This document shows positions 18,292-27,148 of a stretch of 64,000 nt of DNA, in pieces. How positions within the stretch are numbered: the first letter of the stretch is position 1; every line of letters begins with the position of its first letter. The stretch spans positions 1,578,409 to 1,642,408 of the forward strand of contig NZ_CP059599.1 of the NCBI RefSeq assembly GCF_022369455.1. Direction: 5' to 3'. The notes below the pieces were generated by a model. The model searched no databases, was not told the DNA's origin, and was given only the letters and a program-made list of their open reading frames with translations. Both the position numbers and the translations under genes were made by a program. Origin of the DNA: Campylobacter sp. RM5004 (GTDB lineage: Bacteria; Campylobacterota; Campylobacteria; Campylobacterales; Campylobacteraceae).

Positions 18292-19565
18292 ATAAACTTA
18301 ACTAATATTGCTCCTATAAATTTGTTTTCTTCATAAGCTTCAATTCTATAAATCTTTGCTGCTTTATCTACCGAATACTGCTTTTGCATATTTTTAAGCT
18401 CAAGCTTTATATTATCTTCACTGCCCTTACCATTAAAACCTATGATATTAATTCTTACATTTTCTTGTTTTTTTACTAAAAAGTCTTTTTTTACTTCAAT
18501 TAATTTAGCAAATTCCGTGCTTATTTCTTTTCCATCTACGACTAAATCTAATTTATTTATAATATCGCTATATTCAACATTTTTTTCTAAATATAATTTA
18601 GTTTGAAATCTGTTTCCATACTGCACTACATAACCATTATCATTTTTACTTTTAAAAATAGCTGTTAATTCATTACTTGCTTTGTAATTAAAAGGTAGCT
18701 TTATAGGAACGAAATTTATTCTATCTCTTGGCTTTTGCAAACTTAATAAAAAGCGATTTTCTAAATTAATTAAAATCGGTTTTTCAATTGCATTTCTTAC
18801 TTCTTTTGGATTTAGCTCAAAACTACGCTCAAACTCAATTCCGGCAGCTTCTAAATAGCTTTCAATCGCAAGTAAATGATAATAAACTCTTTCATGGGTT
18901 AAAAGATTTTTACTAGCTTCATTTGCATAAGCTGCTTTTCCTTGAGTAATAGCATAATAAGTAAGGCTTTTTAGCATTTCTTCATCGCCTTTTGCTGTGT
19001 TTGTATTTTTTAAATGATAGCTGTGAAGTTTATGAAGTAGTTTTTTATTTATACTCTCACATGCCTTATCAGCAATTTCATTTAAATTACCATATTTAGC
19101 ATCTATTACTTCTTGATCTATTATGCAAGAATTTCCCCATTTTTTAGGGTTTTTATCTTTGTTTATATAATGTGGAGAATAATAGCCACTACCATCATGA
19201 AGATTTATGATTAGCTTTATTTCTGGCATTGTGATTATTTTTTTGATTAATGCAACGGTGTAATAATCAGGATCATTTTCGCTAAGTTCAGCAAATTTGC
19301 GATTTAAGTCTCCAAATTCTCCACGACTTCTAGCAATAATAGAATCAAATGCTAGATTTGGCACTACAATTACTTTTCCTTTTTTAATTTTATAATCAGT
19401 TAAAAGCAAGCTTGCAGCATGAAATCCCCCTGGCTCATCTCCTTGTATTCCACCAAAGATTAAAACCGTATTATCACAAACCTTATCGCACTCTCCAAGA
19501 GTATTTATAGTAAAATTAAGTGCAAATAAATTTATACTTAAAAAGACTAAAAAAATCCTAAGCAT
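18288..19565 (-). CDS. pgp1: Pgp1/Csd4-type peptidoglycan DL-carboxypeptidase
   Basis: This 425-residue periplasmic M14-family metallopeptidase trims tripeptide stems to dipeptides and is needed for helical cell shape in C. jejuni and H. pylori. A signal sequence spans residues 1-16. The zinc site uses the Csd4-type variant: Q41 and E44 in GGIQGDEPGG and H123 in NLHDGSG, with Gln in place of the usual first His. It is followed by C-terminal beta domains. It overlaps dxr by 8 bp, the same order as Cj1345c-Cj1346c. Confidence 0.92.
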   Translation of the reverse strand: MLRIFLVFLSINLFALNFTINTLGECDKVCDNTVLIFGGIQGDEPGGFHAASLLLTDYKIKKGKVIVVPNLAFDSIIARSRGEFGDLNRKFAELSENDPDYYTVALIKKIITMPEIKLIINLHDGSGYYSPHYINKDKNPKKWGNSCIIDQEVIDAKYGNLNEIADKACESINKKLLHKLHSYHLKNTNTAKGDEEMLKSLTYYAITQGKAAYANEASKNLLTHERVYYHLLAIESYLEAAGIEFERSFELNPKEVRNAIEKPILINLENRFLLSLQKPRDRINFVPIKLPFNYKASNELTAIFKSKNDNGYVVQYGNRFQTKLYLEKNVEYSDIINKLDLVVDGKEISTEFAKLIEVKKDFLVKKQENVRINIIGFNGKGSEDNIKLELKNMQKQYSVDKAAKIYRIEAYEENKFIGAILVKFI

Positions 19566-20631
19566 TCACAAACTCTCTTGTTAATTTATCTAAGCTAAAT
19601 ACATCATCAATAGTATTTATTTTAGCGTCGCTAAATTTATCAAGAGCTTTAAATACTGCATTGCTAATATCATAGAATTTACATTCATCTTTTAAATATT
19701 TATAAACAAATTCTTCATTAGCAGCATTTATAATCACTCCTAAATCAGGATTATTCAATAAATCATTTTTTAGTTTAAAAATAGGATATTTGTTAGGATT
19801 TATTTCAAAAAATTCTAATTTTCCTAATTTTAAAATATCAATATATTCACAAGCTTGAAATTCACTTTCTCCTAAAAGCGCATTTGCAATGCTAAGCTTC
19901 ATATCAGGCACGCTAAAATAAGCACTCATAGCACCATTTACACTTTCACAAAATGCGTGAATGTTTGAGCTTGGCTCAATTATTGCATCTAATTCTATAT
20001 TTGGATATAAATGTTTAGCTTCTACTAATTCATAAAGCTTATTTGTCATTGTTGCACTATCAATAGTAATTTTTGCTCCCATATCCCAATTAGGATGCTT
20101 TAAGGCTTCATTTGCTTTTAGATTTGCAACTTCGTTATATTTAAAAAACGCTCCACCACTAGCTGTAATAGTAAGCTTTTTAGGGTGTTTTACACCCCTT
20201 AGAAGCGCTGCTAATGCACTATGTTCGCTATCAATAGGAGAAATACTAAGACAATCTAAAAACTTACCAGCTACAACCAAGCTTTCTTTATTTGCTAGGA
20301 ATAATTTTTTATCTAATTCTTGAGTTTTTAAAGATATTTTTAGCCCCGCAAAGCCTACAATTGCATTAATAATTCCATCACTTTTTAAATCTTCCATAAC
20401 AAATAAAGCATCTTTGATTGAATATTTATTAGAATGATTTACCTTATCTAATATCTCATCACTTGCTAAAACTATTTTTGGATTAAACATTTTTATTTGT
20501 TCGTTTAATAATTCATAGTTTTTATAAGCACTTATACATTCAAGCTTAATATCTGCTTGTTTGATGATTTTTAAGGCATTTACTCCGATTGAGCCTGTTG
20601 AGCCAAAAAGACTTACGATTTCTGGTTTCAT
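19558..20631 (-). CDS. dxr: 1-deoxy-D-xylulose 5-phosphate reductoisomerase
   Basis: This 357-residue enzyme makes MEP from DXP using NADPH. The dinucleotide motif is [15 protein letters not shown] at the N-terminus. The metal and substrate residues are in [11 protein letters not shown] (D and E) and the conserved TASGGAF..., [22 protein letters not shown] runs follow. It is slightly shorter than the E. coli enzyme. It overlaps cdsA by 4 bp and pgp1 by 8 bp. Confidence 0.95.
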   Translation of the reverse strand: MKPEIVSLFGSTGSIGVNALKIIKQADIKLECISAYKNYELLNEQIKMFNPKIVLASDEILDKVNHSNKYSIKDALFVMEDLKSDGIINAIVGFAGLKISLKTQELDKKLFLANKESLVVAGKFLDCLSISPIDSEHSALAALLRGVKHPKKLTITASGGAFFKYNEVANLKANEALKHPNWDMGAKITIDSATMTNKLYELVEAKHLYPNIELDAIIEPSSNIHAFCESVNGAMSAYFSVPDMKLSIANALLGESEFQACEYIDILKLGKLEFFEINPNKYPIFKLKNDLLNNPDLGVIINAANEEFVYKYLKDECKFYDISNAVFKALDKFSDAKINTIDDVFSLDKLTREFVNA

Positions 20632-21353
20632 AATATCACCACCATTATAATACTTGCAAAAATTAAAGCATCAACTCTATCTAAAACCCCACCATGACCA
20701 GGGAAAAGCTCTCCACTATCTTTTACTCCTGCAAGGCGTTTTAAGTAGCTTTCAAATAAATCGCCAAACACAGCAAAAAATGCCATTAAAAATGTAACAA
20801 ATAAGCTTTCTAAAACTCCTAAATTAATCACAAAATATGAATAAATTGAAGAAACAATAGTGCTAATTAAAACCCCACCTACAACACCTTCTAAGGTCTT
20901 TTTAGGAGAGCTTGGGCTAAAGCTAGTTTTTCCATATTTTTTACCTACAAAATATGCAAAACTATCACATAATACAACACTTAAAAGTAATAATATAAAA
21001 CCACTTAATCCAAATCTTAAGTAACATTCAAATATAAACGCAATCCCTAAACTAGCATATAAAAAAGGCAAAAGTGCTTTTAAATCTTTTTGCTTATACG
21101 CTATGTAAGATGCAAAAACAATAATTGCAAATATCATTGACATTACAGGCGTTTGAGTAAATATACTCATTATTAAACCAAAAGCTAAAACCAAATAATT
21201 AGCTTCAGTTTTAAATAATTTACAAGCTTCTAAATAACCAATAACACTAGCTAATAAAAACACAATTAGCCATAAATAATATGAATTTATAGCAAGAAAA
21301 ATTATTGCAAAAATTGCAAAAATTAAACCTGTTTTTACTTTTTCATTAAGCAT
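20628..21353 (-). CDS. cdsA: Phosphatidate cytidylyltransferase
   Basis: This 241-residue membrane enzyme makes CDP-diacylglycerol for phospholipid synthesis. It has about seven helices. The family signature lies near the C-terminus, running from [19 protein letters not shown] (as [10 protein letters not shown] here) to [10 protein letters not shown] and [30 protein letters not shown]. Its start is preceded by a short spacer from the small acidic protein gene. Confidence 0.95.
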   Translation of the reverse strand: MLNEKVKTGLIFAIFAIIFLAINSYYLWLIVFLLASVIGYLEACKLFKTEANYLVLAFGLIMSIFTQTPVMSMIFAIIVFASYIAYKQKDLKALLPFLYASLGIAFIFECYLRFGLSGFILLLLSVVLCDSFAYFVGKKYGKTSFSPSSPKKTLEGVVGGVLISTIVSSIYSYFVINLGVLESLFVTFLMAFFAVFGDLFESYLKRLAGVKDSGELFPGHGGVLDRVDALIFASIIMVVIL

Positions 21354-21363
21354 TTAAACTCCT

Positions 21364-21675
21364 TTAAACCAACTTATCAAATATTTTATTTTCTTTAATT
21401 TCTTCTTCGCAATCTTCATCTTCTTCTATTTCTATGCCAAAAAAATTAGCTTTTTTATGCTCTTTTTTAGGGCGTTCTTGAAAAGATTTTTCTTCATCTA
21501 AATCAGTGCTAGTTTTTGCACTTTCGCTACTTTCTTCTATCACTTTTACTTCAGGAGTAACCAAAGTTATTTGCTCATCTGCAAACATTTTTGCGTTATG
21601 TTTTGCTAGATTATCAATTGCTACGCCTTGATTTTGATTTATATAATTTATATTTCCTATACCACTAACACTCAT
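21364..21675 (-). CDS. Small acidic protein of unknown function (Cj1348c-like)
   Basis: This 103-residue, low-complexity, highly charged protein has no membrane segment. It carries acidic runs (IEIEEDEDCEEEIKENK) towards the C-terminus. The N-terminus MSVSGIGNINYINQNQG is polar. It overlaps the rqcH-like gene by 4 bp and lies 10 bp from cdsA, the same order as C. jejuni. No function is evident. Confidence 0.7.
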   Translation of the reverse strand: MSVSGIGNINYINQNQGVAIDNLAKHNAKMFADEQITLVTPEVKVIEESSESAKTSTDLDEEKSFQERPKKEHKKANFFGIEIEEDEDCEEEIKENKIFDKLV

Positions 21676-22952
21676 AAAAAAACCTTTATAGTATCGTAAT
21701 TAACGTAATTTACGTAAGCTTTTTCAATAATTTTTACATTTGCTCTTTTTGTAAAATCTACTAAAAAATTACCATCTTTTTTACCTGAATAACAAGCACA
21801 AAGACTTGCTGCATGATAAATTAAGTCTATATCGTAATTTTTTTTGTTACTTGAGATTATTACATGTGAGCCTTTTAAATCCTTTAAATGAAACCACAAA
21901 TCATCTTTTTTGCTATTTTTTAGCAAATATTCATTTGCGTTTTCGTTAAGCCCAACACTTATTTTATAATCATTTACATAAAAATTAAGAACATTTGGAT
22001 TTTGCTCGCTTTTGCCTTTTTTATTTTGCTTAGCAAAAAGTGAGCGTAAAAATACCTCATCTTTAGTGCAAATTATTGCTTGAAGTTGATTTTGCAAAAT
22101 CTCTATTTTTTCATTTAAATTATCTTTTTCTATGCTTATATTTTTTGCTTTTTGGCTTAATTTTTTAGCGTTTTTATAAATATTATTTAGCTCATATCTA
22201 GCTGAATTTATTAAATTGTATTTGTAAATTCCTATTTCAAATTCTCTTTCGTAATCTTTGATTTTATATAGATTTTCTTTTAAAGCATCGCCTTTTGCGT
22301 ATTCGTATTTTGCTTTTTGCTCTAAAATCTCTTCATCTTCTAAAGAAGAAATTAATATTTGTAATTTTTCTATTTTTTTATTTATTTCTAAGATTTTTTG
22401 AGCTTTTAGTGAGTTTAATTTCTCATTTTGAAGTTTATTAAAAATATTTGCAAAATATTCTTGAAAATCAATAATTTTTATATTTTTTTCAGTGATTTTT
22501 GTGGGTTCTAAATCAATATAAGGCTCATTTTGTAAAATGTCTCTAAGATTATTTTTACCATATCTTAAAGCACTTATTATGTTTCTTTTATCATCTAAAA
22601 TTAGTGCATTTGTAAATTTGCCAGAAAACTCAAGCACCAAATAAAACTCTAATCTTTTATAAGCATGTGCTAAAGCTAGTTTAAATTCTAAAATTCTATT
22701 ATTAGTAGGTACATTTATATCTAAAATAGCAGCATTAAAAAGCATTTTTTTAAGCTGTAAATCAAAGGGGCTATTATAGTCTTTAGCATATAAGTTACCA
22801 CTATAAATCGCACTTTTGCCTTTTGTTAAATCAAAATATAATTTTTCTTTAAACTCAATACATAAACAATTATCATTAATTCTATAAGCACGATTTATTT
22901 TTTTATACTGCTTTAAATAGTCCTTAATTTGCACTAAATCATAATAATTCAT
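21672..22952 (-). CDS. RqcH/NFACT-family ribosome rescue protein
   Basis: This 426-residue protein was once called fibronectin-binding. An N-terminal NFACT-N domain is followed by a coiled coil (about 185-300). The C-terminal NFACT-R domain includes DLWFHLKDLKGSHVIISS and AASLCACYSGKKDG. RqcH directs alanine tailing on stalled 50S subunits. It is shorter than Bacillus RqcH (about 570 residues), mainly in the N-terminal part, so full activity is uncertain. A perfect 19-bp repeat in the coiled coil encodes EFEIGI. Confidence 0.85.
   Translation of the reverse strand: MNYYDLVQIKDYLKQYKKINRAYRINDNCLCIEFKEKLYFDLTKGKSAIYSGNLYAKDYNSPFDLQLKKMLFNAAILDINVPTNNRILEFKLALAHAYKRLEFYLVLEFSGKFTNALILDDKRNIISALRYGKNNLRDILQNEPYIDLEPTKITEKNIKIIDFQEYFANIFNKLQNEKLNSLKAQKILEINKKIEKLQILISSLEDEEILEQKAKYEYAKGDALKENLYKIKDYEREFEIGIYKYNLINSARYELNNIYKNAKKLSQKAKNISIEKDNLNEKIEILQNQLQAIICTKDEVFLRSLFAKQNKKGKSEQNPNVLNFYVNDYKISVGLNENANEYLLKNSKKDDLWFHLKDLKGSHVIISSNKKNYDIDLIYHAASLCACYSGKKDGNFLVDFTKRANVKIIEKAYVNYVNYDTIKVFL
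22226..22244 (+). repeat. Dispersed repeat, copy 9 (inside rqcH-like gene, perfect)
   Basis: An exact 19-bp consensus, read in the gene frame as EFEIGI within the coiled-coil region. Confidence 0.9.
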
Positions 22953-23013
22953 TTTTAATCCTTTTTTTAATTTTAACGGCTAAAATTAATAAAACTAGAA
23001 AAAAGGGAAAATT

Positions 23014-24267
23014 ATGACTTTAACAGAACAAATATTTGCTCATCACATAGGTCGTGATGTAAAAGCAGGAGAAATAATTGATTGTCCGATTGATATGGTA
23101 ATAGGAAACGATATTACAACTCCAATTTCAATCAAACAATTTAAAAAGAGTGGTGCTACAAAATTAGCTAATCCTGACGGCTTTGCAATAGTGCTAGATC
23201 ACTACATTCCTGCTAAAGACATCTTAAGTGCAAATCAAGCAAAAATTAGTAGAGATTTTGCAAAAGAACATAATTTAAAATATCTTTTTGATGAAAAAAA
23301 TATGGGAATAGAGCACGCACTTTTACCTGAAAATGGACTTATTAGCCCAGGCGATGTAATAATCGGAGCGGATTCTCATACCTGTACACATGGAGCTTTA
23401 GGAGCATTTGCTACTGGAATGGGAAGTACTGATTTAGCATACGCAATGATAACTGGTAAAAACTGGTTTAAAGTGCCAAGTGCAATTAAAGTGCAATTTC
23501 GTGGGAAATTAAAGCCTTGGGTATATGGAAAAGACTTAATATTAGAAATTATTAGAATTTTAGGCGTTGATGGAGCGCTTTATAAGTCATTAGAGTTTTT
23601 TGGGATTGAAGAGCTTGATATGGATAGCCGCTTTAGCTTATGCAATATGGCTATTGAAGCAGGTGCAAAGAATGGAATATGTGCTGTTGATGATACTACA
23701 AGAGAGTTTTTAAAATCAGTTCCGTTAAAAAGAAAGGGTGTAGAGTTTAGCCATTTACCTAATGCTGTTTATGAAAGAGTAATTGAAATTGATTTAGATA
23801 AACTTGATCCTGTGGTAGCTTACCCATTCTTACCAAGTAATGGAAAAAGTATCAAACAAGCTGTAAGTGAAAAGGTAAAAATTGATCAAGCATTTGTTGG
23901 ATCTTGTACAAATGGAAGGCTAAATGATTTAAGAATTGCAGCAAATATTTTAAAAGGTAAAAAAGTTCATAGTGATGTTAGAATGATTATAACTCCAGCA
24001 ACAACCAAAATTGCTTTACAAGCTCAAAAAGAAGGCTTAATGGATATATTTGCTGAAGCTGGTGCTGTTGTTAGTAATCCAACTTGCGGTGCATGTCTTG
24101 GTGGATATATGGGGATTTTAGCTGATGGTGAGCGTTGTATATCTACTACAAATAGAAATTTCGTAGGTCGTATGGGCGCAAGAACTTCTGAAGTTTATCT
24201 TGCAAATAGTGCAATAGCAGCTGCAAGTGCAATCAAAGGCTATATCTGTTCTCCTGATGAACTTTAA
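23014..24267 (+). CDS. leuC: 3-isopropylmalate dehydratase-type large subunit (LeuC/HacA family)
   Basis: This 417-residue aconitase-superfamily protein has [4Fe-4S] ligands in FVGSCTNGRL and PTCGACLGG and the substrate-binding GADSHTCTHGALGAFATGMGSTD. Its length matches the shorter archaeal/bacterial type of isopropylmalate/homoaconitate dehydratase, about 50 residues shorter than E. coli LeuC. No small subunit (LeuD) or leuA/leuB is adjacent. The isopropylmalate role is the most likely, but homoaconitate or methylmalate cannot be excluded. The ribosome site is AAAGGGAAA. It overlaps mobA by 11 bp. Confidence 0.85.
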   Translation: MTLTEQIFAHHIGRDVKAGEIIDCPIDMVIGNDITTPISIKQFKKSGATKLANPDGFAIVLDHYIPAKDILSANQAKISRDFAKEHNLKYLFDEKNMGIEHALLPENGLISPGDVIIGADSHTCTHGALGAFATGMGSTDLAYAMITGKNWFKVPSAIKVQFRGKLKPWVYGKDLILEIIRILGVDGALYKSLEFFGIEELDMDSRFSLCNMAIEAGAKNGICAVDDTTREFLKSVPLKRKGVEFSHLPNAVYERVIEIDLDKLDPVVAYPFLPSNGKSIKQAVSEKVKIDQAFVGSCTNGRLNDLRIAANILKGKKVHSDVRMIITPATTKIALQAQKEGLMDIFAEAGAVVSNPTCGACLGGYMGILADGERCISTTNRNFVGRMGARTSEVYLANSAIAAASAIKGYICSPDEL

Positions 24268-24838
24268 AAATAGTGTTTGCCTAATTTTAGGCGGTGGAAA
24301 ATCAAGCCGAATGGGACAAGATAAGGCTAACTTACGCTTTAATTATAAAAAGCGTGAAATTAGCCTAATTAATTATTTATATGAAAAACTAAATCCTTTG
24401 TTTAATGAAATTTATTTTTGTGCTAAAACTAAGCCAAATGATTTAAAATGTAAGTTCTTAAAAGATAAATATGAATACTTTCATCCTATCAATGGTTTAA
24501 AGACTTTTGCAAAAAATGAAATTCCTAATTCAAATTCCGTTTTTGTAATCGCAGTAGATTTTGTAAATATTAAAAAAAGTGCTATAAAAAGGCTTTATTA
24601 TAAGCATAAAAAACACAAAACTTCAGTGGTTGCAAAAAGCATTAAAACTCACTTTTTGTGTGGATTTTATAAAAAAAGTGATTTTATATATTTAAACGAA
24701 TTTAATGAAAATTGCAAAATAAAGGATTTTTTTAATAAAACTAAGGCTAATACTTTAAGCTTTAAAAATGATGAAACTTTTTTAAATATGAATACAAAAG
24801 ATGATTTTAAAAAGTTCTTAAAAAGTAATAAATATTAA
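24257..24838 (+). CDS. mobA: Molybdenum cofactor guanylyltransferase
   Basis: This 193-residue enzyme attaches GMP to molybdopterin, giving the MGD cofactor used by DMSO-reductase-family enzymes such as the TorA-type protein here. The nucleotidyltransferase signature is LILGGGKSSRMGQDKANL at residues 10-27. I start at the ATG inside the leuC end (11-bp overlap), since the upstream in-frame codons lie within leuC. A 19-bp repeat copy encodes IPNSNS. Confidence 0.87.
   Translation: MNFKNSVCLILGGGKSSRMGQDKANLRFNYKKREISLINYLYEKLNPLFNEIYFCAKTKPNDLKCKFLKDKYEYFHPINGLKTFAKNEIPNSNSVFVIAVDFVNIKKSAIKRLYYKHKKHKTSVVAKSIKTHFLCGFYKKSDFIYLNEFNENCKIKDFFNKTKANTLSFKNDETFLNMNTKDDFKKFLKSNKY
24519..24537 (+). repeat. 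Dispersed repeat, copy 10 (inside mobA)
   Basis: AAATTCCTAATTCAAATTC, read in frame as IPNSNS. Confidence 0.85.
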
Positions 24839-24869
24839 ACAAAATATGGTATAAATAAGCCTTTTTTCG

Positions 24870-24968
24870 TGGAGAGTTTGGCCTACTGGTGTAGCCCTAA
24901 GACTTCAAATCTTGTGGTGGGATAGTTGACTATTCTGCGGGGGGTTCGATTCCCTCACTCTCTAGCCA
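24870..24968 (+). tRNA. selC: tRNA-Sec (anticodon UCA)
   Basis: The acceptor TGGAGAGT pairs with ACTCTCTA over eight base pairs, longer than in normal tRNAs. The anticodon stem-loop is GACTTCAAATC with anticodon TCA. The long variable arm is G-rich, the T loop is TTCGATT, and the 3' GCCA is encoded. These are selenocysteine tRNA features. It implies that the genome encodes a selenoprotein, commonly formate dehydrogenase in Campylobacter, though none lies in this window. A TATAAA about 20 bp upstream can be its promoter. Confidence 0.93.
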
Positions 24969-25010
24969 GTGTAGTATATAGTTAAATTTAAGAATTTAAA
25001 GTAGGAAAAA

Positions 25011-26075
25011 TTGAGTAAAGTAAGAATTGTTAATAATTTTGAATACATAATCAAAGCTACAGTAATAATAATATGCCTTGTGCATGTTATATATATGATT
25101 AGCTTTAGCTTGACAGGTCTTTATTTTTTATTACCTGTTGTTACTGCTCAATTATTTATTTCAATAATAGTTGCTTATTTTGTATTTTGTAAAAATAAAG
25201 GAATAGGATTAGCAGTATTTTACGCTCATTTTGATATTTTATTTTCTTGTTGTTATTGCACTTTTATGCTTGGTTGGGGATATGGCTTTACTATGATTAT
25301 AGTACTTTTACTATCCTTAGCATACTTACAAAATTTTAATACTTTTTTAGTTCCAATAGGTATTTGTTTAGTTGAAGCTACTGCGTTTTTTGTTATGTTA
25401 TATCTTACAAAAGATACGCCAAACTATCCAAATCCTTTTATGCCTTATATAAATATTGCAAACTTTTTATTCATGGTAGTAACTCTACTTGCTTATATCT
25501 GGCTAAACGATAGAGAAAATTCAAAGATAATCAAACAGCTAGACGATAGAAAAGAATATCTACAATATAAAGCAGAAAACGATTATCTAACAACTCTTTT
25601 AAATCGTCGTGCGATGAATGATATTTTAGATGAGAAATTAGAGAATTTAAAAGAGAAAACAATCAATTCTTTATCGGTTGCAATAGGTGATTTGGATAAC
25701 TTCAAGCATTTAAATGATACTTATGGCCATAATTTTGGAGATTTAGTATTAAAAAAAGTTTCACAAGTATTTAAAAAAGAATACGATTTAAATCCAAATA
25801 TTTTCGTAGCTCGTTGGGGTGGAGAAGAATTTTTAATTTTATTTATTGATTATTCCTATGATGAAACTTATGCTTTATTAGAAAATATTAGAAAAATAAT
25901 AGAAAAATTAGAAATAAAAGATGAATTAAATAGCACAAATGTAAGTATTTCCATGGGATTTAGCTATTCAAACAATGTTTATAATAAAGATTTATTGATT
26001 ACAAAAGCAGATTCAGCACTATATATAGCTAAAGATTCGGGTAAAAATAGAGTAAAATCGGTAAAGTTAGGTTAA
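25011..26075 (+). CDS. Membrane GGDEF diguanylate cyclase, unit A
   Basis: This 354-residue protein has about five or six membrane helices (residues 12-165) followed by a GGDEF domain. The site is GDLDNFKHLNDTYGHNFGD and RWGGEEF (GGEEF at 270-274), with the residues needed to make c-di-GMP. There is no RxxD inhibitory site five residues upstream of GGEEF (NPNI instead). I use the TTG start, with AGGAAAAA in front of it. It resembles the third gene of the cluster most closely. It is first of four genes with almost no spacing, directly after selC. Confidence 0.88.
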   Translation: MSKVRIVNNFEYIIKATVIIICLVHVIYMISFSLTGLYFLLPVVTAQLFISIIVAYFVFCKNKGIGLAVFYAHFDILFSCCYCTFMLGWGYGFTMIIVLLLSLAYLQNFNTFLVPIGICLVEATAFFVMLYLTKDTPNYPNPFMPYINIANFLFMVVTLLAYIWLNDRENSKIIKQLDDRKEYLQYKAENDYLTTLLNRRAMNDILDEKLENLKEKTINSLSVAIGDLDNFKHLNDTYGHNFGDLVLKKVSQVFKKEYDLNPNIFVARWGGEEFLILFIDYSYDETYALLENIRKIIEKLEIKDELNSTNVSISMGFSYSNNVYNKDLLITKADSALYIAKDSGKNRVKSVKLG

Positions 26076-26076
26076 T

Positions 26077-27147
26077 ATGAATAGTATCTTAAGTAGCGAA
26101 GACATCGTAATTGCAAGCAAAATAGGAAAATATATACTAGCAATATTTTCTCTTTTATATTTAACATTATCTGCATTTTTTGCTTACACAGGACATACAT
26201 TTCCTATGTATATCAATTTATTTTTGGCATTTATATATATATGCTTTTTTATAAGACAAAAAACAATAGGATTAAATAGTATCGCGTATGTAGTTCATTG
26301 TGTATGTGTTATATATTCAGTATTTATGGTCTATTATTTTGGTTGGAGCTTTGGAGCACAATATTATCTAATTCCTTGCATAGCCTTTTGTTATGTAGGA
26401 AAATTTGATAATAAGATTACAATTTATTCAATAGCTATTTTAGAGAGTATTATTTTTGAATTACTATATTTTTTCATGGAAGTTCAACATTTTTCATTAT
26501 CTAATGAACTCGTTATATATGGCAAAAATATAAATGGAGTTTTTTATATCATACATAGTTTTGTAGCTTGTGTTACAATAATTTTGGTAATGTATTTTGT
26601 AAAAGTTAAAGCCTATAAAACAATAGAATTAAAAGAAAATATAAATGAAGCATTAAGCATAAACGCATCAACTGATCCTTTAACGTATTTATTAAATCGT
26701 TGGGCTTTTATGGAAAAAGTCCATTTGATTAAATATAAAAAACCTTTTCATTTTGCAATCATTGATATAGATTTTTTTAAAAAAGTAAATGATACCTACG
26801 GACATAGCGTAGGAGATGAAGTATTAAGAGTAACTGCTAGCTGTATTAAAATAAATTTTAGTAAATACACAGATATGATAGCTAGATGGGGCGGAGAAGA
26901 GTTTTTAATATTTGCATTAGGTTGCTCTAACGAAGAATTTTATGAAGCTTGCAACAAATTTAGACTTGATTTAAATAATTCTAAATTTTGCGGTGGTGAT
27001 TTTAAGGTGAGTGCAAGTATAGGATGTTTGCATATAGACAATGATTTTTCTTATGTTGATTTTGACAAATATATTAAAGAAGTAGATGATTTATTATATA
27101 AAGCAAAAAATTCTGGAAGAAATAGAATAGTATCAAAAAGCACTTAA
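26077..27147 (+). CDS. Membrane GGDEF diguanylate cyclase, unit B
   Basis: This 356-residue protein has a similar plan: about six helices in the first 180 residues, then a GGDEF domain with DIDFFKKVNDTYGHSVGDEVLR and RWGGEEF. The position of the RxxD feedback site holds KYTD, so Arg is lost. The start codon follows the previous stop by one base. It resembles the fourth gene more than its direct neighbours (shared NRWAF/NRWCF and DIDFFKKVNDTYGHS). The membrane part may sense a signal, but I recognise no named sensor domain. Confidence 0.88.
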   Translation: MNSILSSEDIVIASKIGKYILAIFSLLYLTLSAFFAYTGHTFPMYINLFLAFIYICFFIRQKTIGLNSIAYVVHCVCVIYSVFMVYYFGWSFGAQYYLIPCIAFCYVGKFDNKITIYSIAILESIIFELLYFFMEVQHFSLSNELVIYGKNINGVFYIIHSFVACVTIILVMYFVKVKAYKTIELKENINEALSINASTDPLTYLLNRWAFMEKVHLIKYKKPFHFAIIDIDFFKKVNDTYGHSVGDEVLRVTASCIKINFSKYTDMIARWGGEEFLIFALGCSNEEFYEACNKFRLDLNNSKFCGGDFKVSASIGCLHIDNDFSYVDFDKYIKEVDDLLYKAKNSGRNRIVSKST

Positions 27148-27148
27148 C

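Noticed and set aside
24870-24968. Selenoprotein gene near selC
   Set aside because: I looked for frames continuing through TGA next to selC and in mobA or the cyclases. All end normally, so no Sec-containing gene is supported here.
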